From contig OY727102.1 in assembly GCA_963402885.1 (NCBI GenBank), positions 4,216,001 through 4,280,000 of the forward strand: a DNA stretch of 64,000 nt, given 5' to 3'. Numbering within the stretch: the first letter of the stretch is position 1; each line of letters opens with the position of its first letter. The position numbers and the translations under genes are program-made. This DNA is from Antedon bifida (lineage: Eukaryota > Echinodermata > Crinoidea > Comatulida > Antedonidae). Under the pieces are notes generated by a model. That model was not told where the DNA came from. It did not search any database and saw only the letters and a list, made by a program, of their open reading frames with translations. Below are positions 23,701 to 35,700 of this stretch, in pieces.

Positions 23701-26700
23701 CTACTTTTAAAACTACTTAGAGAATATAGGTAAAATGTATTTAATCAATTGCGTTTCTCTATAGTAGACAAATTTATTATTACTGTATTATTATTTAGTT
23801 TTATACTAAGTAGAAGTACATTTGTTTAAAACTCGATTAGCTAACACACAGCAAATTAAATTTTAAATTATGAATTATTTTTGTACTCTAAAATATTATG
23901 CTATATATTTTGGAATTAATATATTTCTTTTCACATGCTAATTATGGACAGTTTCAGCTTAAATTTTTCCTACACGTTGCTTATTCAATTCAAAATTCTT
24001 TAATCATCCCACACGGGGCAATGTCATATTTTAATGAGTATAATTTATAATTGCAAAATAAAAATGTTTTTGTCTGAATGAGATATAATTACATTATTAT
24101 GATTTCATCTGTGAGAGTGGGCATTAAATTGATGTACTCCTACTTGTGACATATTAAATTTAGTATTGAAAATGAGTACTAACCTATTAATGCACTCTTC
24201 ACCACACCCAAGCCCATCTGGGATTGGTGGTGCACAACTACAACGGACATGTTCCATGCCAGCCGTTGGTTTAACATCAATGTGCAAGTCTATAAAATTA
24301 CAAAATAGCAGGCAAAAGTTATGTTTTTATAGTGTGTAGTTTTGGACCAATACAAATACATAACCTACACATACAATGTGCAGTAGTTTTTCACCAATGG
24401 GACAACCATCAAGTTAGAGGTTTCTACACAAATCTTAACATTACAATTTTGTGATATAAAGTCTGCAGCAGTGGCGGATCCAGAGAGGAGACGCACTCTC
24501 CGCACGCCCCCTTATAAATCTGGAGAACAAAAATTATCCTACCATAAGGAAAAAATTGATTAAAACACATTGTTTCAGCGCCTTGCTAATTTACTTTTCT
24601 TTTTATTAGAGGTCACCATTGACGTTGTTGTCTGTAAATTACTAAGAGTAGCGAAATGAATTGCCTATTTTCACCTGAAAAATAAACACATTTTGGTCCC
24701 TGGATGTAATATGATATTGACGTGTGTATCGTACCCATACTTTCTACAGTTGTGCTCCCCACCCCCACCCCCCCTTTTCACAAAATCCTGGATCCGCCCT
24801 TGCTGCAGTACACCACGTATAGTTCTAAAATGAACTGTTGAGTTTCTCAACGTTTTTATAAATATGTTACGATCCTAGGTATAGAGATCATGTAATGTGT
24901 GTATAGTATTAGCTATACAAAATATGTAATGTTATAAGTATAAATCCAAAGGCAAATTACTGAAGAAATAACAGTGCTGTGGGTATCAGTGGCTGGATCT
25001 CAATGGAGAAAAAAAAAAGCGAAAAGCTAAATCAAAACGATAAGTAAAACAGCCAGAAAAGTTAGCAGAGCTTTCGGGCAACACTAGCCCTTCATCAGTG
25101 CAAGTGAAGGAATTTGGATAACGTCATAGTATAAGAGCTGGCAAGTGCTGCCTAGGTGGACAGGAATAAAAGAAATACAACAAAAGGAGGCAGGGTGGAG
25201 TCTGAATAAGAAGGTAGCTTCTAATGTTATAAGTATAGTTATATAGAGACTATGTACTGTAGTATAGTTTAAACGCATCATAAATTTAATTTTTAATCTC
25301 TCTTTTCAGTCTCTACCCGAACCATTAAACATCATAACAAATTAATGTAAAGAATCCCAGGAGAATATTTGAAAAGAATAATAATAAGTATAATATATGT
25401 ATACTATGAAAATCAGTCAAGTATGAAACAGTTATTAACATGTAATGGCTGACAACATTGCAACTGACCAATGAGATTCAAGCATTCTGACTTTACTTGA
25501 CCTGATTAGTCTACTGATAAAGCCTACATAATTAAATGCCATATCAACTTACTTGTTCGTATCTTCTTAAATGAAATATTATCTTGTCTTGACATCAACT
25601 TTTTACGCATGGATAACCACCAGAGATCATAGGGCAATGTAAAATCGCGCCGTTTTTCTCGCAAATACCGTCCTAGATTTTACATAAGGAAGAATAATTG
25701 TATTGTTTATGTGATCGATCAAACAAATTGTCTTTGTATAAAAATGATATACAACTGTTAATAGTAGCAGTCTAAATCTGAAATCTGTTTAATAAAGCTC
25801 TTATTATCAGTACTAATTCAACAGTCAATATAAGGGGTGATAGAGTCTGGTAAGGGGAAGGTGGATGGTTGGTAATTGGTCAGTGGTAATTGACCATGAA
25901 CCCAACCTACCAGTACTTTCCAAGTACTGCAAGGTTGTATGCATGGTAAAATTAAAGGATAACGGCCGAATACTTAGCTTCGTTGGCAGATAAGGTTAAC
26001 GTGAGTAGCGTTGCTTTAACTTCTAGCAGTAGCTGCTCACACAACAAAACAGATATTTCGCGTATAATCCAATCCAACGGCAAAGCTCTAGGCTCAGTAT
26101 AGCACAATACTATAGGCAGTCCAAACACAATAGGTTCTATTGTTCTTCTCTCTTGTCGGAATGTGTAACGTTTCAACATCTCGAAAAGAAATGGTGAGGT
26201 ATGCATGGGCGTTGCCGCCCACCTGAGGGCGTGGCGCATGGGCGATACCACTGTCTTGGAGGGGAGTTCATGAATAAAATTTTACTTTTCGGTTATGTTC
26301 TCCCCTTGAAGGGGAAAAGGCCTATGTCGGTTCATCCAGGTAAGCTAGTCACGTAATAGACTAAAGGAGCACAAATGGTTTAGATTGAGTAAAAAGATCT
26401 AGGCTGTCTATTGATATGGTACATTGACTGACATCACTTAAAAAAGGTTTAGGTTGTGTGGTCATACTTAAAATTATGTAGGGACCTAGGAGCTAGAAAT
26501 TAGATACTTGTCTTGCTGGATTTCTCAACATTGCTATGGTGGATTCTAGGTGATGACCAACAACACAAGGATAGATCATAGGTCATTGCAAATCTTTAAT
26601 GAGGCCTGCCATCACAAAAGCGGCGCAGAGTCGCTACCCGAACTTTTGAGATATTTAGCCTTGAAGTTCAGAATGTGAAAAAAAGGCCTAACCTATCCAT

Positions 26701-29700
26701 ATTAAAATTTCAATAATAAACGATACTATAAACACTTATCTTTAACGACTACGCCGATTTTGTGATGCCATGCCTCATATATATTGATATTCAATACTTA
26801 CCAATATGAATGGGTCTTGGGAGGTATCCACAAGGTGGTCTTTCAATTACTTCATCAGTTGATTTCACACTTTTCTTTTGCCTTAAAAGAAAATCAAAAT
26901 ATGGAAATATACAGGACTATATTCCAATCAGACACTCGTCATCTTTTTTTAAATGCAAAATGGGTTTAAAATGCTAATTATTCCAGGTCCAAAGATGTTC
27001 ATCATCCTTTTTTTTTAAACCGGAGGGAGGGAGTTTTTTTAGGGATTGTACCGATCAAAAACTTTTCTCTTTTCTCCTCTCAGTTATTAAAAGGTGAAAC
27101 AGAAAAATCCGAAAAATGTATATGTATCAAAACTACTGTATGTTAATTAGTTGCATTCAACTACTCAGTCAGGGGTAAAATGGCAAAAGGCTTGCTACTT
27201 TCTAAGAGTTTTATGAGCTTAAGTTATCATATAGTCTATATTGTTTTGACAACTCACTTTGTAACATGACCATCGCCATTTCCGCCTAACTGTACTAGAT
27301 GTTTACAGGTTCTAAAACTGTGTTTAAATTTCTCTTATTTTATAAATAAATTAAATAATACTTCAAAGGAAATTACTGTATACTGTACACTGTTTTTAAT
27401 ATATTGAGAATGTTGTGACGTTTCGGTTGTTATACCAAGGAAGAGTGAAATTTCGTTTGGAAGCTTACTTACTAATGTTTATTCACCAGGCAAACCTTTA
27501 AACAATATTGTACAGAAGGATAGAATTTATAGGTTTATTATAATGAGCGAGAGATAAAAATAGTTGTATGCCTTGTATAACAAAGGAAAGGTGATTACAC
27601 TGTGACATTTTGTAATGTACTAGGTTAAGAATGCATAGAGTCAGACAGTAACTACTAATGTCAAAGTATTACAAATACTTTACTTATTATATTTAGCCCA
27701 CCCTGGGGAATTTGCTTACAATATATTAAATATAGTGGAACACTTTCTTTAATGCATCCCTATTCAGGGGACATTCTAATTTAAGACAATTTCATACGAA
27801 ACTAAAAGAAGTTTAACAATACAGCCAACCCCTATACAGGGACACCCATATTAAGAGTCCCAAAAAATTCTACTATATTCATTATGAAATTTAAAATATG
27901 GTCATGGATACTGGCTTACGTTTAAATCTTTGAATATAAGGCCAGTTTCCAAAACTTTACTTTAAAAAGTGTGTTTACGAAAGGCAATTATAAATTAGGA
28001 AGAAAACGGGTATTTTGGGGTAAATAATAAACTGTATGACAGAAGTACACAATGCATGTGGTCTCTTTTGAACTAAAAACCATAACATTTACATTTCAAT
28101 ACCTACACATTCTTCTTATTACTCAGTTTGGTCATGACCGCATTATAAATATTTACATATCATTGTGACACCACAACCAAACAGCATATCAAAATAAATG
28201 TTTTAGTTGAAGATTATTTTTAATACAGTAGAAATCCTCCTTCGGGACACTTCCATATGAAACTAACAATTTTCAGTGAAATTTAAAGGAGCACATGGAT
28301 AGAGACAAAAGCTGCCATTGACAATTATCACCAGATGATGTGTTACAACACTACGGCTACAGAGGACATCCTATCAAGAGGGCACTTTGTTTAATGCCAC
28401 ATTTGTCCTCTTAATGTTCTACTGTATTCATTATACATTACTTTTTTGTACCTATTTTTTTACAAAAGAAAACTCAGGCCTTGTCTTTTAAGGCGAGTGA
28501 GTGCGATCACTCACCTAACACACTCCTAAACTGCCCTTGAGGAGTGCGATTTACAACACGCCTTAATTTGGTAAACTTCTACACACGAAAACACAAACAG
28601 CACACCTACAGCACTCCTGAATGTATTGAGGAGTGCAATTTGTAGCACACCTATAATTTTCAAAAGACAAGGCCTGAAAACTATTATACACTTACACCAC
28701 TTCCTCTTTGAATGAACTAGAATACATTCCCGCCTTCCAGTACTTTTTCTTTGGTGGTTTGTCTTCTCGTCTTCTTTGTTGCGCTCTTCGTTTTCGACTT
28801 TTGCTACCTTCTTCAAATCCTTTAAGAGTTTGTTTTCCAGGTAACGCACTTGTTTCCTTCAGTTCCGCTTCATCCACAGTCACACTTACAATTTTGATAC
28901 TGGTGTCGCTGAAAAATTATTTGGGATAAAATATGCAAATGAATCTATCATTGCCTATGGCCCCTTTCTTGTAATGAGTGAGATGACAGATATGTTGGCA
29001 AAAGATTGGTTTTTAAGTACTGAAAATGATATCCTCATATCATTTATTTTGCAAAACAAAAACATGAGGCAGTATTACCTAAATATAATTCCAGTCTTTA
29101 ATAACTCTTACCTTGAAGCTGTTCCATCATCTTTGACAGTCAATGTTAGTTTTCTCTTTTTAAGCGGTAATTTACATTCAACACTTTCCTTCCTTTTATC
29201 TCCCTTTGCACCTTTTAAAATCTTCTTTTGTTTCAAAACTGAGGATGTTGAAGGATCCTCAGGATCTGATAATGTCTGTGGAAGCTCAGTGTCATCACTG
29301 CCACTGATCAACGATGTTGAAACAATTGGAACTGGTTCATTTTCTTCACATTCCTCTTCCACACTTGTTGCATCATCATCATCTTCTTCTTCTTCCAAAC
29401 TACTGTCATCAGATATTGTTGTCACTTCACTACCCTGTTTACTACTCGGACTTTGTATTGCACTTGTAACTAATTTGTGAAACTTCTTTCTCTTAATTTT
29501 AGATAAATGTTTTTTGGTTTGATACTGTGAAAGAAGTTCTGCTTTTAATCTAGGTTTATTCATATTTATTTCATCTGAAGTCAAGGTTGCTTCCATGATA
29601 TTTGGTTTAAGTTTTGGGCCTAGGAATCCACCCTTTCTCTTAGTACCTGTTTTTACAATATATTTACTTTGTGAACCATCAAGTAATGGCCTGTCATTGC

Positions 29701-32700
29701 GTTTGGTATTTTTAATCTTATCAACACAAGCTTTAATCGCTGCATCTATTTTTCTTTTCACGCTGTCAAATTCATGATTAGTCGATTCATACATTTTCTC
29801 TACTGGAACATGCTCATTAGGAGATATATTTATATTTGGAGATCTTCTTAAAAATAACGTCTCCTGTTCAATAATGACTGGACTTTCAGAGTTTTTATTT
29901 ATATTGCTTTCTGTAAAAGAATCAACAGCTTGGCATAAAGATTCATTGCTTTTTCCTTCATTCAATTTCTTAACTTTAGATTTATTCTTTTTTTTCTTCA
30001 AACGGCTATTGCCGGCCGTGGAAATGCTAACTTCAGGGAGTGGATTTTTTCTTGGCCGTCCCGGTTTCCTTCCTTTTAGCTTTGGTCTTCCACGCTTTCT
30101 CTTGATTTGTAATGGCTCATTCACCTGGTTGCACTTTTGAATAATTGCTTCACATTGTTTCTCTAAAGATTGTGTGTTGTCATTGTCAACATTTTCAAGT
30201 GATAAACCATTGCTTTCACGGTTAGAAACTTTGTTTATATTTTCAATAGCATCTTCAAAATTAAGTTTATCAGATTCATCATTTTCAGAGCCTCCTTCTT
30301 CATCATCGATATCTTCCAATATTGCATCTTCATTGTCTTCACTCATCAAGACCTGAAGCTTCTTACTTTGGTATGTTCCTCTAATTTTCCTTCTTGTAAA
30401 TCCTCTTCCTTTACCCCTTCTTCTCCTTGTTCTTTGGATTCTATGAAATATACGCTTTGTTTTTGTAGGTTGCGGTGTATCAGATATTGTAGATGCCCGA
30501 TTAGATTCTTGAAATGGTTGAGCATTGCTTACTTGATCTGTGGCATCTTTTATCTGTTCCTCTTCTGTTATAACTCCTGGTTGTTCTTTAGGAGTATCTT
30601 GATCAGATTTGGCTTGTTCAACTTCTGTTACAGAGCTGCCTAAATTTTCAAAACTTGCAGATTCTAATGTTGTTTCTGTTGGTTCTTCTTCAACGATTTT
30701 TGGCATACTTTTCTGTGGTTCATTTGTTTTTACAACATCCATTGTTTCCTCTACATTTTTCTGCAAATTTTTATCATATGGTAAGTCAGTTTTGTGATCC
30801 TCCACAACCTTTAAGGGAGATGTGTCACCAGCTTCACTTGGTTCGCCAGAATGATGAGATAAAGGTGAAGTCAATTTCCCATCACCATTTTCCCTTAGTT
30901 CTCTCCTTCTATGTTTAGATTTTTTCTTTTTCTTTTGCTTTAATTTATCACAGTGAATATTCATTGCAGCTCCCAAATAAGATGGTCTAAGCATCGTACT
31001 GAATCCAGGAGTTAATTTTACTAAAGATGACAAATGGTTTTTCTTCCCAGAGGCTGACATAAAATTGTTTTCTAATTCTTCTGGATACTCTAATTTAAGT
31101 GCTCTCAATTGTAAAACCAATGCATCCAATTCAAATATAAACTCGGGTGTAACTCTTGTTGCTGGGCGTATTAAACGATGCTTCTTCTTTTTTCGTCTGC
31201 CCAATGTTACTGGCCAATTCAGTTGTTTCTTATTTTTCTCTTTTTTGCCATAACCATAAAGTCCATGAGCTGACGTAGCAAGAGGATGTGATGACATCAC
31301 ACCTGGTGCAATTTCAACATCATGGTTTTTTCTAGATTTTTCATTGGCTTGATGATCAGCATTACTGTTATTGTCAGTTCCAATACCACTGTCACTAAAT
31401 AATGCTTCCTCACTCATACATGTTGTGGCACTTTGGGGTGAAGGAGTCTGCTCTTTATTTTTATTGTCCCTTTCAATACTATCGGATGGTTTCTTTTTAA
31501 GAGCTATTGAAGGATCAGAATGATCAGCTTCTTTATTATTTTTTTCAATATCATGCACCTGTTTCTCAGATAGATCTTCCATTACTCCTTGTTTTGCGGT
31601 TGTCTGACTTTCATCTACAGGTAATTCTTCAACTTTTTTTGGCTTTGGTGTTACTTTCTTAACAGCTAATATCCTTGATGTTCCATACTTCCTTCTGCCT
31701 CTACCACGACCTCTACCAACACCTTTTGTGTATTGGACAGGTCTATCTTCTGGAATATCAATATGTAAAGGTGTTGAAATATTCAGTTTGAGTTCTTCAA
31801 CTAATTTACCTTTCCTATTATTGCCCTTTAAATTTGTTTTTCGGCTTCCGGCGACATTTGAATTTTTTGTAAAGCTTTGTTTCGGTTTTGTTTTACACAC
31901 TGCTTTGGGTTTCTTTAAAGTTTGTTTTTGTGGGGTTTTTTTGCAAGTTGATTTCAACTTAGGTGTAAGTGAAGCAACATCAATATCATAAAGCTTTTCC
32001 AAAGGTCTCTTCTTTTTCGGACTCTTTTGTGAACTAGAATGTTTTGTTTTTGAGTCAAGCTTTTCTGAATTTATTGATGACTCTAGTTTTGATAATGTAT
32101 CTGACAACTTTTTGATTTTGTCTTCATTCAATTTACTATTATCAATGGAATCACTTTCAGACTTTTTGCGGTGTTTTCCTTTATCTTTTCGTGTCTTTTT
32201 TTTTGGTTTGTGGTGATGATGATGGCGGTGGTGGTGTGTGGTTTCACCCGATTCCAAAGATTCACTTTTATCAGGACTTTCACTTTTGTCTTTCTTTGCT
32301 TTCTTCTTTTTCTTTTTACTGCCATTTAAGTCATGTTTTTCTTTGGAACTTTTATGCTTTCTTTTCCTTTTTTTATCTTTTCTTTCTTTATCTTTTGATC
32401 GAGATTTTTTCTTTTTCTTTGTTTTATCTTTGGTAGGGGATAGATTGGTTTCTAATAGTTCTGTTGCGTTTTCAATGCTGCTAGTTGGAGAATTGTTCAA
32501 TGCAGCCATAACTTTGTTTATTCTGTCAATTTTATTTTTCCTGTTCTTTGACACTTTCTTGTTTAATTCCTTTTGAGGCGTTTTAGAGTCTTCCTTAGGA
32601 CTATTGACTGAATCACATTTTACTTTTTTAGGCGATGTTTTTGAATCAGATTTTGATGTAGATTTTAGTGTAGTACCAGTCTTTTTTTGTACTTTTGTTG

Positions 32701-35700
32701 ATACGACATTCTTTACTTTTGAAGAAACGTTTTTGGCTTTTGTAGAAGTGTTTTTTACACTTTTACCTTGTGCAGAAACCACATTTTTTACTTTTGCCTT
32801 AGCTTTAGAAGTGTTGGCCTTGGTTTTGCTCGATGTTAATACGGTTTCCTTTTTTTCTTCTGATGGTTTTTTCGATTTCTTTATGGCTGATTCAGTTGCC
32901 TCTGTGTGAGACATTTTTGTGGTGGTATTTTTTGGGATATGAGATTGTGATTTTGGGCTGTACCCTGACTGTACTCTATACTGCGGTTGTAATCCTTCTT
33001 TGGACTTATCTTTTTCTTGTTCATCACCTGTTAAATTAGCAATAACATCACTCTCTTTATTGTCTGTTTCCGCATCAACTCCAAAATTATGCGCATAAGA
33101 CATGTAACCATACCCAGGTCCCTTCTCAGGTGTGTTCACAGGTATTGATGCACTTTCAATACCATCTTCATTTTCAAACACTTCAACAACCATTCCCGTA
33201 TCAATAGGGATCAACACGTCTTCCTCAACAATTTCCTCATCTTTCTTTTGCTGGCTATTATTAGTAACTTTCTTTTTTATCTTGACACTTTTTGCAGTAA
33301 TACTAGCATCCGACTGATTACTCTCAACAGACGTTTCCTCAACCGTGTTTGATAACTCAAAAGTTTCACCTTGAATAATTGTGTTCTCTAAAGCTTGTTG
33401 TAGAGTTTCCGAAGCGCAATCCACAATTGCTTGCAAGATGATGCTCCCACCATGTGATTCCTCGCCCTGGATTCCAGATGTCTCATTACCAGTGTCGCTA
33501 AGAACAGTTTGAATATAAATATCCATTTTCGGGTCTTTCTTCTTGCTTTCCAAAACTTTGCTTTTGCCGCCGCCAGAAGATAATGTCTGGCCTTTCTTCT
33601 TACGTTGCTTTGGTAAGCCTGCAAGTTGTTGTTCTTCACATTTTTTCTCTTTTATATCCTGAGGGGAAAGAAAAAACAATATATAATTGATAATATATCC
33701 ATAATAGTCTGAACTATTTTTACTCTCTTTAACCTAGTTTACTGCAGGTATCTATGTGATATATGACAAACATTGTACAGTACATAAAATTGATGACTTG
33801 CTATTAAAAAAAAAATCTATAATTTGTAATTCGAACGAAGCTGAAAATAAAATATGGAAAAATTACTATATTTGGTTAAGAGCATAGTGAGACCATAATC
33901 ATGATAAAGTGATTTAAATTTTTAAATTTCATTAAACATGAATTAATTGCACTACAGTATCTAAATAAATCTATAAATTATTACAGATAATACTGGGCTG
34001 GGAAATTGTCTTTAGTCTCAATAACATTTTATTTTATTCTTTGTGAACTGTTGTAAAACAAGTGATCACACCACTGGTATTTTTCAATAATGATGTTTAA
34101 AGCAATAAATTATAGTGTCCCAGTAAACAATGCCAATGACTCATAATCACGAACATTAATTTTACACATAATAGTAATAGTGAACATCAGTATGGTGAAA
34201 AGGGATATTTGATACAACCAGCTAAACCGTCAGGTTAATACATTGCATTTTCTATGTTGATAAGACGAAAATGTGTAAAAATATGGCTCAAAGTAATTTT
34301 ATCCATTATGAACTAGAGTTTAGATGATCATAAAACTACTTCCATTAAACTTATTCCATGTGAATATTACAGACAATATTTCTCTGATTTTATTCTGTTC
34401 AGATACTGTATACAATTTGATTACACAGGCTTTCTCAATTATATAGGAAATCTTTTAATATTGTTTAGTTACCAAAAACAATACAATAATTGAGCATGAC
34501 ACCAAAAAAGAAAACCTGATGAGAAACAAAGTAGAACAGGTACTCTAGGTCAGCTCAATTTCACAGCTCCACAATGAACAAATAAATTCCGAATCACCTT
34601 AGGGGCCCCTTTGTGTGATGTATCAAGTTCTACTAGTATATCCTGGTACAGTACTCTCAGTAAAGCTAACATCATAGTAAAGCAAATTTGTTGTAAACAC
34701 AAACTGCTGTATCGGTTTTAAGAAAACGCAACTAATGCAAATTGTTTGCAATGTAAAACTCTTAAGTGAGGGCTGCTCATGCTCTGGGGCCCTTAAGCTC
34801 CGGGTCCCCTGAGTTTGGCCAGTAAGAGCTCATAGCCACTCCAAAGGAGGAGCTTACATTAAAACTGTGAAGGTGTCACTATATCTTGCTCAAAACAATT
34901 TTTAGATTGTGTTCATCTTAAATTGAATACACATTACATTTCTCAAGTTGTAGACTGATTTAAAGTACACGTCAAAGCAAATTAATAAATTATACTACAA
35001 TATTTTTAAATAATTTATATTCGCCACTGCAAGCCATATTGCTGTGTAATTACTGTATAATTAGATTTTACAGATATGAAATAGTAATTGAATCATCCAA
35101 ATGTTGCTATCATATCATGGGTTCTATTCAATTATTCAAGGTATAATAAAATATAACATTAAAAACATGTACATGTACGATTTTACAAATATGAATATCA
35201 ATGTCAGTAGTAAAATTTAATCATATTTATAATTTTATTCGGTTTTGTACAGTACTACAGACGTGAATGACTCATGATTTTTAACTCACCACATCCCAAA
35301 CCGGACAATTTCCTTGTTGAATTAATTTTTCGCTGGGAGAATTTCACAACAAACGTTCTTGATGTAGCGCTAAACAGATGTTAATCCCAGCACATTCTCA
35401 AAATGTCATCGCAAAGTATTATTCAAAGTCATGCGTCATAATAAAATGTCACCAAATATTTTGAAACAGATCAGAAAAACACTGCATAATCAATAATAAT
35501 CTTTTATAAAGGTAATTTAATTTATAAATTCAGACAAGTTAATTTGAAATTACATTGTGGTTGGCTTGTAAAGACTGAATTTCCTTTTGGCGATCTTCAG
35601 ATGTTATGGGCACCAGGCCAAACATTGCTACATAGACTAGTACTGCATGTTAATGTTATAATATTTATATGATATAAACTAAACGATTACCATTCCTCCT

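Noticed and set aside
29595-33317. Many plus-strand open frames rich in Phe, Leu and Ser
   Set aside because: They are antisense shadows of the Lys/Ser/Glu-rich giant ASH1L exon; their composition is the mirror of its codons.
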